64,000 bases of DNA from JALYNX01 sp035292685 (GCA_035292685.1 DATDPP010000040.1:124001-188000), one strand, 5' to 3'. Shown: positions 19,145-28,495, counted from the first letter of the stretch. A program made the numbers and translations. Notes: generated by a model not told the origin, from the sequence alone.

Positions 19145-19905
19145 TGCTGAGCGCCGACCGGATCACCTGTCGCCTAGACGATGCCACGGTCGTGGCAGAG
19201 ACTTCGCTCCGCGTGGACGCAGGAGAATTCGTCGCCATCGTCGGGCCCAACGGCGCCGGCAAGTCCACCTTGTTGGCCATGCTTGCAGGTGAGTTGAGCC
19301 CGACCACGGGCACTATCAACCTCGGAGACGAGCCGCTGCAGGGCATTTCCCTCGAAGTGCGGGCACGACGCCGCGCCTACCTCCCGCCCAACCCGCTCGA
19401 CGAGATTGCTTTCACCGTCCGTGACGTGGTGACCATGGGACGGCACCCGTGGCGCTCCCAGGGTCTGGCCGATGACGAACTGGTCGAGACTGCGATGCGG
19501 GCTGTGGGTGTCGAGGAACTCGCAGATCGTGTCTTCGGCTCGCTGTCCACCGGGGAGGCGCAATTGGCCCAGGTCGCCAGGATCCTGGCCCAAGAGACCC
19601 GACTCCTCCTTCTCGACGAGCCAACCGCTGGCCTCGACATTTCCCATCAGGAGGCGGTCCTGGAGACACTTCGTGAATCGACCCGTGACTTTCGCGCAGT
19701 GGTAGCGGTGATCCACGATCTCAATGCGGCAGCATCGGTCGCCGATCGGGTCGTGGTCATGTCAAAGGGTTCGACCGTGGCGCTCGGCTCGCCGTCCGAG
19801 GTGCTCAGGGACACCTTGTTGAGCGAGGTTTACGCCCATCCAATTGCCGTAGTCGATCACCCGTTTCGAGGGGGGCCCTTGGTCCTGCTCCGGAGCAAGA
19901 CCTAG
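19144..19905 (+). CDS. ABC transporter ATP-binding protein (HmuV/FecE type)
   Basis: A 253-residue ATPase. Walker A GPNGAGKST lies at residues 34-42, the signature is LSTGEAQ (variant of LSGGE), and Walker B is LLLLDEPTAGLD. The switch His is in VIHDLNAA. It powers the importer. The ATG at 19144 shares one base with the permease stop. It converges with the next lipoprotein gene, 3 bases apart. Confidence 0.92.
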   Translation: MLSADRITCRLDDATVVAETSLRVDAGEFVAIVGPNGAGKSTLLAMLAGELSPTTGTINLGDEPLQGISLEVRARRRAYLPPNPLDEIAFTVRDVVTMGRHPWRSQGLADDELVETAMRAVGVEELADRVFGSLSTGEAQLAQVARILAQETRLLLLDEPTAGLDISHQEAVLETLRESTRDFRAVVAVIHDLNAAASVADRVVVMSKGSTVALGSPSEVLRDTLLSEVYAHPIAVVDHPFRGGPLVLLRSKT

Positions 19906-19908
19906 GTC

Positions 19909-20589
19909 TCAGACGGCGGGCGCCTCGACGGTGCCCGCCGAGCCGACCTGGGTGACGGTGGTCGTCACCTCTGCGGTGTCCGCGTCCGACTGGGCTTGGT
20001 AGCGGATCTCGGTGATTAGACCCTGCTTGACGGTGATCGCGACTCGGGTGCCGGCTCCGGGGCCAGCGACCGACCCGAGTGTGGCCAAGATGACCATCAA
20101 CGCGCCGTCGCCAGACTCCACAGCCAGATCGCTCACGTCGGTGAGTCCGGCCAGCGGGGCTCCTGCTGGTGCCTCACCCTCGAGAACCGACCATTCGTCC
20201 TCAGGACCGGTGACCCACTCCCCGTCGGGTGTCCTTACGTAAGAAACTTCCGAATTCCCGGCCGTGATGCTGGCCGCCACCGACTCACCATCCACCACTC
20301 CCTGGATGGTGGTGATCGTCTGGCCTCCGACCGTCACCAGCGATTGGAACCGGTAGTTGGGTGAAGTCGCAGCCAGAGCTTCGCCGAGAACCCCCTCCGC
20401 GTCGATCGCCCGGGTGGTGGTCGTGGCGATGGTGGTGGTCGTGGAACTGCTCGAAGTCGTCGCTGCCACGCTGCTGGTGGTGACCCCAGCCCCGGTCGTG
20501 GAACATGCCACCACCAGGGCCAAAAGCGGCCGGAGAGCCCATTTGATGGGCCCTCCGCGCCACTGACCTATGGCAGTGTGTTCAGTCAA
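19909..20589 (-). CDS. LppX/LprG-like lipoprotein with Ser/Thr linker
   Basis: A predicted lipoprotein of about 226 residues: hydrophobic signal ending in LVVACS, a Ser/Thr-rich linker of about 30 residues, then a beta-rich domain reminiscent of LppX/LprAFG proteins that carry lipids. That family call is tentative. The start is uncertain. The frame opens with a TTG at 20589, while a GGAGGG site further in is not followed by an in-frame standard start. It lies just after the charged-tail secreted protein gene on the same strand. Confidence 0.6.
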   Translation of the reverse strand: MTEHTAIGQWRGGPIKWALRPLLALVVACSTTGAGVTTSSVAATTSSSSTTTTIATTTTRAIDAEGVLGEALAATSPNYRFQSLVTVGGQTITTIQGVVDGESVAASITAGNSEVSYVRTPDGEWVTGPEDEWSVLEGEAPAGAPLAGLTDVSDLAVESGDGALMVILATLGSVAGPGAGTRVAITVKQGLITEIRYQAQSDADTAEVTTTVTQVGSAGTVEAPAV

Positions 20590-20594
20590 TTGGC

Positions 20595-21485
20595 TCAGCC
20601 TTGTCCCTCGCCATCCCCGTCGCCATCGTGGTCGCCATCCCCACGGTCCCGGCGATACTCGCGATCGTGCTCGCGGTCATCACCGTCACGTGAGTCCCAT
20701 CTCCGATTGTCGGAAGCGGCGCCAACCTGCTCGTCGTCACCGCGGTGCTCCCGCTGGTCATCGTGACCCCAACCACAACGAACGTGGTTTTTGGAGTCGA
20801 GGGTGACGGACAGCTTGACGCGCAGCTCGCCGTCTTCGTCGAGACGGGTCGAGGCAGAGAAGCCGACCCTGGCCTTGTTGTCGCCAGAGATCAAGGTGAC
20901 TTTGATCCGGAACTTGGACTTCTCGTCGGAGGTCTTGATCTTTGGCTCGCCGATCTCGGCGGTGACTCCGTCGGGAAGGACGATGTCACCAATCGTGATC
21001 GTGGGGACGTTCCCATCGAAGGAAACTGTGTAGGGGATAGTCACAACACCGGTGCCGAAAACATCTGCGGACCAGGATCCGGGCCCGGTCACATCGGCGG
21101 TGGCGTCGGCGGTGACAGTGGTCTTCACCCCGCCTGCCGTCGCCTCCTCGCCATGGCCCTTCGAGAAGGACTTCACCACGACCTGGGTGTCACCGTCGGC
21201 GAGGAGGAACACCACCTTGTGGTCGCCCTCCTTGACGATCGTGGCGCCCGATGGGTCGAGGGCCACTTCGGTGATGACCCCGGTCGCGTCCCGTGTCAGC
21301 GAGACGGTGAGACCGGAACCGAGCACCGGTAGCACCGAGGTGACCTGGGTTACCGGTGGTACCGGCGTCGTGGTGCTGCTGGTTTCCTCTGTCGCCTCGG
21401 CCTGGGCGATGCCAGGCAGCGCCGCCAGCAGGGCCAACACCAGACCTGCGAGAAGTGGCTTAGATCGGCCTTTGATTGTCAACAT
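20595..21485 (-). CDS. Secreted protein with a Asp/Arg/His-rich C-terminal tail
   Basis: A 296-residue exported protein of no family I recognise. The signal peptide ends near ALPGIAQA (residue 28). A beta-rich domain of about 200 residues follows, then a roughly 60-residue tail made almost only of Asp, Arg, Gly, His and Glu. The ATG at 21485 has an AAGGAG site 5 bases upstream. The gene follows the sigma/anti-sigma pair with 36 bases in between and is likely part of that regulon. The tail could bind divalent metal or cell-wall polymers. That is inference. Confidence 0.65.
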   Translation of the reverse strand: MLTIKGRSKPLLAGLVLALLAALPGIAQAEATEETSSTTTPVPPVTQVTSVLPVLGSGLTVSLTRDATGVITEVALDPSGATIVKEGDHKVVFLLADGDTQVVVKSFSKGHGEEATAGGVKTTVTADATADVTGPGSWSADVFGTGVVTIPYTVSFDGNVPTITIGDIVLPDGVTAEIGEPKIKTSDEKSKFRIKVTLISGDNKARVGFSASTRLDEDGELRVKLSVTLDSKNHVRCGWGHDDQREHRGDDEQVGAASDNRRWDSRDGDDREHDREYRRDRGDGDHDGDGDGEGQG

Positions 21486-21521
21486 TGCTTCTCCTTCGTT
21501 GGGAGCTTTTTATTGGCGGTC

Positions 21522-22340
21522 TCACAACCGCTCGGTGGACGAGAAGTCGTCCGGAGATCCGTCGTGTCGTTCCTCCCGTCGATCGCTGTCGTCTTGACCC
21601 CTGTTGTCGGCATCGTCATGGTCGACCGAGCCCGATCCGTCTCCATCCGACTCGCCACCTTGACGAGGCTCCTCGTCATCCCGTCCGTCCTCTCGGTCGA
21701 TGTTGTCGATCTGTTCGTCCACCTTCTGGTCAAACCGAGGCGGGGCCACGAATTCGTTGTCACATGTGGAATTGAGGTCTTCGGCTGCATGGCGCCCTTC
21801 CCCGTCCGACAGGCACCAAAGGTGGCCGGTGTGATCGCGGTCCCAGCTCCGTACGGTGCGAGACGTCCGATATTCGGCGGGCCGGGCTTCGATCCAGCCG
21901 CCTTTCTCGCCTGATTGGGTTTCGGCAGCCAACGCGTCGATCGCGGTTCCCCGGCTCCAGGTATCGATCTCAGGTTTATCGACCGACTCCTGAGCTGACC
22001 AGAGACGACTGGCATGCGGATAAGGAATGTCGATTGGCAGCGGCAACACTCGTGCCACATCGGCGACCGCGGTCTGAATCGGATCGGGCAACCCGCCAGC
22101 CAGGGCTACGCCACCGGTGCCGAGGACCGTGACCAATGCAGTCGCCGTGGCGACCCAACGCATGGTTCGAGGCCCGCGAGCCAGGGCACGTGCTCTGGCG
22201 GCGGCAGCTGCGACGTGACGCGAAGCGGTCACCTCGTCCGGCGCCAATACCAACTCGTCGCTGAGGGCAGTCAAGAATCCCGAGACTTCGTGACTCTGCC
22301 CTGGGCGTTCCATGCCCAGGGAATCGTTGAGAGGCGCCAT
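21522..22340 (-). CDS. Membrane anti-sigma-like protein with acidic extracytoplasmic tail
   Basis: A 272-residue protein: an N-terminal cytoplasmic part (1-60), one membrane helix (about 61-82, WVATATALVTVLGTGGVALAG) and an extracytoplasmic part ending in about 70 residues rich in Asp, Glu, Arg and Gly. Its ATG lies 5 bases past the sigma factor stop. Gene order and topology are those of an anti-sigma factor, but no zinc-binding HxxxCxxC motif is visible, so the role is inferred from context. Confidence 0.6.
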   Translation of the reverse strand: MAPLNDSLGMERPGQSHEVSGFLTALSDELVLAPDEVTASRHVAAAAARARALARGPRTMRWVATATALVTVLGTGGVALAGGLPDPIQTAVADVARVLPLPIDIPYPHASRLWSAQESVDKPEIDTWSRGTAIDALAAETQSGEKGGWIEARPAEYRTSRTVRSWDRDHTGHLWCLSDGEGRHAAEDLNSTCDNEFVAPPRFDQKVDEQIDNIDREDGRDDEEPRQGGESDGDGSGSVDHDDADNRGQDDSDRREERHDGSPDDFSSTERL

Positions 22341-22344
22341 TTCC

Positions 22345-22905
22345 TTACGGTGCGTCGAGGAGGGTTCTCAGCGCTTCAACGGCTCGACGCTGAAGCTGCT
22401 CCACAGATCCCGTGCTGCGACAAGTGATCTCGCCAATCTCACGAGCCGTCCAACCCCCGAGGGCACGAAGGATGATGACCTCGCCTTGGTCGTCAGTCAG
22501 CTTATCGACGAGAGCAAGCAGCTCCTCGAGGCCGACCATCGCCAGAGCTTCATGTTCGACATTGGCTCGATCCACAGCGAAGTCGTGCACGGCGGTGTCC
22601 AGGGGCTCCTCGGTCCGCCGGAGGCGCCGACGAATCTCGTCGACCCGGCGCGCCCTTGCGATGGTGAACACCCAGGCTCGAAAGCCTCTGGCATCTCCTT
22701 TGAAGTCATCGATGCGACGGGCGACCTCGAGGAACACGTCACCGACCACATCTTCGGGGTCCGACAGGTGGCTGGCTCGCACAAAGCCCAGAAGTTGGGG
22801 GGCAAGCCAGTCATAAAGGGCCCGCCAGATGGTCTCGTTTCCGGCCTTTGCCGCGCGAAGATGTGCCGCGAAATCCCGGTCCGGAATGGTTGGGGTGGGG
22901 GGCAC
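22345..22905 (-). CDS. ECF-type RNA polymerase sigma factor
   Basis: A sigma-70 family factor of 186 residues. Region 2 (about residues 12-85) shows the SDPEDVVGDVFLEVARR segment; region 4 (about 130-180) has LGGWTAREIGEITCRSTGSV as its helix-turn-helix. I prefer the GTG at 22905, preceded by AAGGAG, because the protein then begins just before region 2; a start at 22989 adds a Pro-rich stretch. It directs transcription of a regulon that probably includes the two downstream genes. Confidence 0.87.
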   Translation of the reverse strand: MPPTPTIPDRDFAAHLRAAKAGNETIWRALYDWLAPQLLGFVRASHLSDPEDVVGDVFLEVARRIDDFKGDARGFRAWVFTIARARRVDEIRRRLRRTEEPLDTAVHDFAVDRANVEHEALAMVGLEELLALVDKLTDDQGEVIILRALGGWTAREIGEITCRSTGSVEQLQRRAVEALRTLLDAP

Positions 22906-23096
22906 CTGACTCCTTGGTTGGTCGAGCTGAGCACGGCTCGGCCTCCCAGGCCCGATCTCATAGAAGCACAGGCCGGAGCCCGGTGTCAAGGGCGGAGGGC
23001 CAATCCGGTCCCCGGTGCTCTACCCCGTATTGGCCGGTCGTACGCTGCCGAACGGCAGGTCGGAGACCATGGGCCAAGATCGTGCCGGCGGGTGGC
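22906..23096. other. Intergenic region between the ECF sigma gene and the deoC/ALDH operon
   Basis: A 190-base gap between same-strand genes. It holds an imperfect hairpin (GGCCAAT near 22998 with ATTGGCC near 23031), which may end the operon that finishes at 23097, and should contain the promoter of the sigma gene. No coding frame is convincing. Confidence 0.4.
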
Positions 23097-23945
23097 TTAC
23101 AACCCCTTGGGATGCCAGACGGTCTTGGTCTCGGTGAAGGCGGCAATCCGATAAGGGCTCTGCCCGGGGCCGTTGGGCGACGGCAGCACCACTCGCTTCA
23201 CGTTGTGTACGGCACCCTGTTGCACCCGGACCGCCTGCTCCTCGGTGGCCCCACCGGCGTCGACAGCATTGACATCCATGTGGTCGGCCAGCCACGGGAT
23301 CAACTCCTCTTTGAGCCCCGTCAGCACGTTGACCACCCCACCGGGCAGATCTGAGCTGTTCAACACCTCGGTGAAGGTGATGGCCGGCATCGGGTAGCGC
23401 TCTGAGGCCAGGACGACGGTGGTGTTCCCGGGCACCAGCACCGGCGCCAGCCGGGTCACCAGGCCCAACAGGGCCGGCTCTTCGGGGGCAATCACTCCAA
23501 CCACCCCGGTCGGCTCCGGCGCCGAAATGTTGAAAAAGGGCCCGGCCACCGGGTTGATGTTGCCGTAGATCTGGGCGAACTTGTCGGCCCACCCCGCATA
23601 CCAGACCATGCTGTCGATCGACGCTGCCACCTCGGCTTCAGCGGCCCGTTTGGCGACCCCACCGGCTTGGAGCTGCTCGACGAAGGTGCCCCAACGGTCC
23701 TCCAGGGTCTCGGCGATGCGGTACATGACCTGGCCCCGGTTGTAACCGCTGGCGGAGGCCCAACCCGACACCGCCTCCCTCGCCACTCGCACCCCATCCC
23801 GTAGGTCCTTGCGGCTTGCCTGGGCGACCCGAGCCAGCACCTCCCCGTCGCCACCTAGCGCGGGGTAGGAGCGACCCGACTCGGAACGGGGGAACTTGCC
23901 CCCGATGTAAAGCTTGTAGGTCTTGCGGACCTCGAGACGGCTCAT
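23097..23945 (-). CDS. Half-length aldehyde dehydrogenase-like protein without catalytic domain
   Basis: A 282-residue member of the aldehyde dehydrogenase superfamily that keeps the N-terminal coenzyme-binding part (YIGGKFPRSESGRSYPA, then VVGVIAPEEPALLGLV). It stops before the segment with the catalytic Cys and Glu; full-length enzymes have about 490 residues. The short C-terminal part ends KTVWHPKGL. Because the end is well formed and the frame is intact, this looks like a stable pseudo-enzyme rather than a decayed gene. It overlaps the full ALDH by 4 bases and probably forms a complex with it. Confidence 0.8.
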   Translation of the reverse strand: MSRLEVRKTYKLYIGGKFPRSESGRSYPALGGDGEVLARVAQASRKDLRDGVRVAREAVSGWASASGYNRGQVMYRIAETLEDRWGTFVEQLQAGGVAKRAAEAEVAASIDSMVWYAGWADKFAQIYGNINPVAGPFFNISAPEPTGVVGVIAPEEPALLGLVTRLAPVLVPGNTTVVLASERYPMPAITFTEVLNSSDLPGGVVNVLTGLKEELIPWLADHMDVNAVDAGGATEEQAVRVQQGAVHNVKRVVLPSPNGPGQSPYRIAAFTETKTVWHPKGL

Positions 23946-25420
23946 GTCTCGTCCCAGTCCATGTAGGCGAGGAGGCCGTGACGACCACCCTCACGCCCGA
24001 ACCCCGATTCCTTGTATCCGCCAAACGGGGAGGCTGGGTCGAACTTGTTGTAGGTGTTGGCCCACACCACTCCGGCCTGGAGACGGTCGGCCATCCACAG
24101 AATCCTCGAACCCTTCGCGGTCCACACCCCGGCCGAGAGCCCGTACGGGGTGTTGTTTGCCTTCTCCACCGCCTCCTCGGGGGTGCGAAAGGAAAGGATC
24201 GACAGGACCGGCCCGAAAATCTCCTCCTGGGCGATGCGATGGGATTGCGCCACATTGGTGAACAGGGTCGGTTTGAAGAAGAACCCGCGATCAGGAAGCA
24301 CGCAGTCGGGCTGGAACATCTCAGCCCCCTCGTCGAGCCCCGAGTCGACCAACTCGGTGATCTTCTCCAACTGGTCGCGGCTGTTGATGGCCCCGACGTC
24401 GGTGTTCTTGTCCATCGGGTCACCAACCCGCAATGTGGACAGCCGTCGTTTCAGCTTGTCGACGAAACGGTCGTGGATGTTCTCCTGGACCAGGAGCCGG
24501 CTCCCCGCACAGCAGACGTGGCCCTGGTTGAAGAAGATCCCGTTGATCACGCCCTCGATCGCCTGGTCGAGCGGGGCGTCCTCGAAGATGACGTGGGCCG
24601 CCTTGCCCCCCAGTTCCAGGGTCACCTTCTTGTGGCTCCCGGCGAGCTGACTCTGGATGAGCTTGCCAACTGCGGTCGAGCCGGTGAATGCCACTTTGTC
24701 CACGTCAGGGTGCCCGACCACCGCGGCGCCGGTCCCGCCGGCCCCGGTGACCACGTTGAACACACCTGGGGGCAGCCCCGCTTCGGCGGCGATCTGAGCC
24801 ATGATAAGGGCGGTCAGCGGCGTGGTCTCCGCCGGTTTCAAGACCACCGTGTTTCCGGCGGCGAGCGCCGGCGCGACCTTCCAGGCCAGCATCAGCAACG
24901 GGAAGTTCCAGGGGATCACCTGTCCGGCCACACCCAGCGGCCTGGGCCTCACCCCGGGAAAGGCGTACTCCAGCTTGTCGGCCCACCCGGCGTAGTAGAA
25001 GAAGTGACCGGCCACCAGGGGCAGGTCAACGTCGCGAGCCTCCTTGATCGGCTTTCCGCCATCGAGGGTCTCCAGGACCGCCAGCTCCCGGGATCGCTCC
25101 TGGATCATGCGGGCGATGCGGAACACGTACTTGGCCCGCTCCGCCGCCTCCATCGGCTCCCAGACGTCGGTGTAGGCGCGCCGGGCGGCGGCCACGGCAT
25201 CGTCCACATCCGCCTCACCGGCCTCGGCGACCTCGGCGAGTGGCTCCTCGGTGGCCGGGTTGATGGTCGGGAAGTACCGCTTCGACTTGGGGCTGACGAA
25301 CTTGCCATCGATGAACAGCCCGTAGCGGCCCTCGATGGTGACGAGGTCAGCAGACTCCCGGGATCCGGCGTACTCCCACTTCAGGGTTGGAGCGGCAGGG
25401 GTTCCGATCTCGATGGCCAC
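23942..25420 (-). CDS. NAD(P)-dependent aldehyde dehydrogenase
   Basis: A complete 492-residue enzyme: PWNFPLLMLAWK, the GSTAVGK turn, LELGGK with the general-base Glu, and NQGHVCCAGSR with the nucleophilic Cys. It lies 2 bases behind deoC and in front of the half-length ALDH. The expected role is oxidation of acetaldehyde released by deoxyribose-phosphate aldolase to acetate; this substrate assignment is by context. Confidence 0.9.
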   Translation of the reverse strand: MAIEIGTPAAPTLKWEYAGSRESADLVTIEGRYGLFIDGKFVSPKSKRYFPTINPATEEPLAEVAEAGEADVDDAVAAARRAYTDVWEPMEAAERAKYVFRIARMIQERSRELAVLETLDGGKPIKEARDVDLPLVAGHFFYYAGWADKLEYAFPGVRPRPLGVAGQVIPWNFPLLMLAWKVAPALAAGNTVVLKPAETTPLTALIMAQIAAEAGLPPGVFNVVTGAGGTGAAVVGHPDVDKVAFTGSTAVGKLIQSQLAGSHKKVTLELGGKAAHVIFEDAPLDQAIEGVINGIFFNQGHVCCAGSRLLVQENIHDRFVDKLKRRLSTLRVGDPMDKNTDVGAINSRDQLEKITELVDSGLDEGAEMFQPDCVLPDRGFFFKPTLFTNVAQSHRIAQEEIFGPVLSILSFRTPEEAVEKANNTPYGLSAGVWTAKGSRILWMADRLQAGVVWANTYNKFDPASPFGGYKESGFGREGGRHGLLAYMDWDET

Positions 25421-25422
25421 GA

Positions 25423-26376
25423 TCAGTCCTTGGTGAAGTAGTCGGGCGACCAGTAGCGGCCGGTCTTCAGCCAGCGGATCTGCATCAGGACGTCGTTGAG
25501 CAGGGTCGAGGCGCCGAAGCGGAACCAGTCGGGGGTCATCCAGGCTTCACCCAGGGTCTCGTTGAGGACCACCAGATAGCGGATGGCGTCCTTGGCGGTG
25601 CGGATGCCGCCGGCGGGCTTCATCCCGACCATGACCCCGGTGGCGTCCATGAAGTCACGGATCGCCTCCAACATCACCAGAGCCACAGGGAGGGTCGCGG
25701 CGGGCTGCACCTTGCCGGTCGAGGTCTTGATGAAGTCGGCCCCGGCGGTCATCGCCAGCAATGAGGCCTGACGGACGTTGTCGAGGGTGACCAGCTCCCC
25801 GGTCTCGAGGATCACCTTGAGATGGGTGTCCCCGCAGGCGTCTTTCACCCGACGGATCTCGTCGAAGACCTTGAAGTACTCGCCACTGAGGAAAGCCCCC
25901 CGGTCGATCACCATGTCCACCTCGTCGGCGCCCAGCCGAACCACCCGGGTCACCTCCTCCACCTTGAGATCGGTATCCACGAGACCCGACGGGAAATAGC
26001 TGGCGACGCTGGCAACTTTGACACTGGTGCCCGCGGTGGCCTCGACCGCGTGCTTCACCATGTTGGGATAGACACACACCGCCGCCACGGAAGGGACACT
26101 GGCATCCAGGGGATCGGGGCGGATCGCCTTGGCCGACATCTGGGCGACCTTGCCCGGCGTGTCCTTCCCCTCCAGCGTGGTCAGGTCGATCATTCGCGTG
26201 ATCAGGTCGAGAGCGGCCCGTTTCGACTCCCGCTTGATGGAGCGCGTGGAGAGGGCGGCCACCCGCTCGTTTGCCCCGACCTCGTCGACCGAGGGCACCG
26301 AGCGCAGGAACGAGCGCAGGCTGGGAGTCGTGATCCGATTGGGCAGGATCGAGGTGCGGGCAGGGGCGAGGGTCAC
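25423..26376 (-). CDS. deoC: Deoxyribose-phosphate aldolase
   Basis: Splits 2-deoxyribose 5-phosphate into glyceraldehyde 3-phosphate and acetaldehyde. The 317 residues include the class I aldolase motifs LKVILETGEL, with the Schiff-base-region Lys, and GADFIKTSTGK. A 60-residue N-terminal extension makes it the long DeoC type. First gene of a three-gene operon with the two aldehyde dehydrogenases, which would deal with the acetaldehyde. Confidence 0.93.
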   Translation of the reverse strand: MTLAPARTSILPNRITTPSLRSFLRSVPSVDEVGANERVAALSTRSIKRESKRAALDLITRMIDLTTLEGKDTPGKVAQMSAKAIRPDPLDASVPSVAAVCVYPNMVKHAVEATAGTSVKVASVASYFPSGLVDTDLKVEEVTRVVRLGADEVDMVIDRGAFLSGEYFKVFDEIRRVKDACGDTHLKVILETGELVTLDNVRQASLLAMTAGADFIKTSTGKVQPAATLPVALVMLEAIRDFMDATGVMVGMKPAGGIRTAKDAIRYLVVLNETLGEAWMTPDWFRFGASTLLNDVLMQIRWLKTGRYWSPDYFTKD

Positions 26377-26425
26377 AGCCGGATCAATGTTACAGGGGAG
26401 ACACGTCTCCTCCCCCAGGAGCGAT

Positions 26426-27514
26426 CTATGCCTGCGGACCCGAGATCAGGTGGTAGCTGATCCCCTGATCGATCGACATCTCCATCTGGAAGCCGATCAT
26501 CTCACCCGTGGTTTCGTCGGGGACCAACATGTCCATGGCGACGTGAGTGGCCGCGGTGATAACCGATTGACGGGTGACACCGGCCTCGGAATCGAAGCGT
26601 GAGGTCCCATCCGCGCTCGTGTCGTCGACGGTGATCAGGAACTTGAGTTGGCTCATCAACTGGTCGAACTCTGCTGTCTCCTCGGCGGTGGCCTCCTCGG
26701 GGATGAAAGCGCCGAACAGGCCACGGAAGAACTCGGCCATATCGAACTCGATCGGCGAAGTGGTCGAAGTGGTGTCGATCACATACACGTCTGCCCCATC
26801 GAACTGCTCCACACCCGTGATGGTGTTGGTGACGCTGGTGACCACCGGTTCGTCTCCGAGCCCCGGGGTCTCGATCTCCTCGGACCAGGTGTCGCCCACA
26901 GCCACCTCATCGTCGGAGAAGAGCGGCCCGAAGAACTGACCGGGGTCGAGACCTGGTGCAGGAACGCCACCGTCCATGGATCCAAGGCTTCCAAGCACGC
27001 CGCCGAGCGGGTCTTCGAGATCCTCACCACCGGCGCTGATGACATTGCCCTGCTCGTCGACAACCACGGTCACGTCGACCGGCTCCATCGAGGCAAAGTC
27101 GGGCACTTCGCTCGAGTCGACCGGCTTGCCGTCAACGGTGCCCGTGACGGAAACATCCTCGAATTCACCGGTGATATGGATTTCGTACGTTCCATCTTCG
27201 GGGCCATCGGTCACGGTATGGGTGAAGACTGCAGTCCCTGCGATGTCCACCGAGGCGTCACCAGGCATCCCCTCTTCACCCATGGCCGAAGCATCTCCGG
27301 TGGCGGTGAGGTCGATGTGTTGGTCCAGCCCAACCTCGTACTGGAATTCGTCACCGGCAGTCAGGGAGTAGCTGAGCAGAACCGCCTCTGCCGACGGCGT
27401 CGGGATGGTCGTGTTGTCCGCAACGGCCGTGGTCGTGGTTTGGGCTGACCCCCCGCAGGCGGCCAGGGCGGCGAGGGCCAGGACGGCGCCGAGGGAGAGG
27501 GAACGCTTGATCAT
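26426..27514 (-). CDS. Lipoprotein of unknown function
   Basis: A 362-residue predicted lipoprotein from ATG 27514: signal ending LAALAACG (Cys20), a short Thr linker, and a large beta-rich acidic domain with motifs such as GDEFQYEVGLDQHI and VAVGDTWSEEIETP. This layout resembles DUF6263-type actinobacterial lipoproteins, but I am not certain of the family. A longer frame to 28219 overlaps the EamA gene and is not real. It is transcribed away from that gene, with 72 bases between starts. Confidence 0.7.
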   Translation of the reverse strand: MIKRSLSLGAVLALAALAACGGSAQTTTTAVADNTTIPTPSAEAVLLSYSLTAGDEFQYEVGLDQHIDLTATGDASAMGEEGMPGDASVDIAGTAVFTHTVTDGPEDGTYEIHITGEFEDVSVTGTVDGKPVDSSEVPDFASMEPVDVTVVVDEQGNVISAGGEDLEDPLGGVLGSLGSMDGGVPAPGLDPGQFFGPLFSDDEVAVGDTWSEEIETPGLGDEPVVTSVTNTITGVEQFDGADVYVIDTTSTTSPIEFDMAEFFRGLFGAFIPEEATAEETAEFDQLMSQLKFLITVDDTSADGTSRFDSEAGVTRQSVITAATHVAMDMLVPDETTGEMIGFQMEMSIDQGISYHLISGPQA

Positions 27515-27586
27515 GTCCGTCAGGTTATCGGCATCCAGCAGTTTTCTTTTAGGACTACCAGAAGCCGCAGTTAGCGTGCCGGATTC

Positions 27587-28495
27587 ATGAATCCCTGGAC
27601 CCCACTCCTGGCGGCGACCCTCGGGTGGGGCTCGGCTGCCGTGCTGACGAGAGCCATCTTGAACAGCGGTGTCTCCGCCTTCATAGTGGTCCCGGTTCGT
27701 TTCGGTGTTGCCTTCGTTGCCATCTTGCTGGTCTCTCGATTCTGGGCGAGGTTTCGTCAGTTCGATAGTCGTCACTGGGCAAGGGGCCTGGTCCTCGGAG
27801 GCGTGGCATTGGCTATCCCCAACACCTTCTTCACCATGGGGCTGGTCGAGCTCCCGGCGAGCCTCGGAGGGCTGATGGTCGCCCTGATCCCGGTGGCCAC
27901 AGTCGGCGCCGCGCATTTCCTGGTCGAAGGAGAACGGTTCAACCCGCGATCCATCCCTGGCCTGATCGTCTCGCTGATCGGGGTCGGGATCCTGGTCGGG
28001 CTCGGGGGCGGGGCCCTGGAAGGCGTGGGCAACCTGTCGCGTGGTGTGGCGTTCTCGCTGGTAGCGGTCTGCCTCGCCGGGATCGGGGGAGCTCTCACGC
28101 GTCGCTTTGCATTGGGGGTGGGCGGAGATGGGCTGGTCATCCCGCAGTTCGCGTTCGCAACTGTGTTCTCTGCCCTCGTCCTGCCCTTTGTCGACACCGC
28201 TCCATTGACCGCGGTCCAAGCGTCAGAATGGGCGCTCCTCATCGCTCTCGGAACATTGGCGACGGCGGTCCCATTCACCGCCTTCCTGATCGCAGCCCAG
28301 GTCAACCCGGCCTCCCGACTCGCAGTTGTTGGGTACCTGGTACCGGTTCTGGCGGTCACCCTCGCGGTGACATTCCTCGGTGAGAGCCTCACCTTCACCG
28401 TGGCCGTCGGCGCCGTTCTCATCATCGGCGGAGTCGTGATGACCGAGCGAGCCAGCCAGCACGTCCCGGTCCCTGGGGTCAACACCGCGAGGTGA
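27587..28495 (+). CDS. EamA/DMT-superfamily transporter
   Basis: A 302-residue membrane protein with ten hydrophobic helices in two EamA repeats (first repeat ending near GLVELPASLGGLMVALIPV, second near NPASRLAVVGYLVPVLAV). DMT members export amino acids, nucleosides or other metabolites; the substrate is unknown. It precedes metG by 31 bases on the same strand. Confidence 0.88.
   Translation: MNPWTPLLAATLGWGSAAVLTRAILNSGVSAFIVVPVRFGVAFVAILLVSRFWARFRQFDSRHWARGLVLGGVALAIPNTFFTMGLVELPASLGGLMVALIPVATVGAAHFLVEGERFNPRSIPGLIVSLIGVGILVGLGGGALEGVGNLSRGVAFSLVAVCLAGIGGALTRRFALGVGGDGLVIPQFAFATVFSALVLPFVDTAPLTAVQASEWALLIALGTLATAVPFTAFLIAAQVNPASRLAVVGYLVPVLAVTLAVTFLGESLTFTVAVGAVLIIGGVVMTERASQHVPVPGVNTAR

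Noticed and set aside
27515..28219. N-terminal extension of the 26426 lipoprotein
   Set aside because: It would run antisense through the EamA transporter and bury the lipoprotein signal inside the protein.
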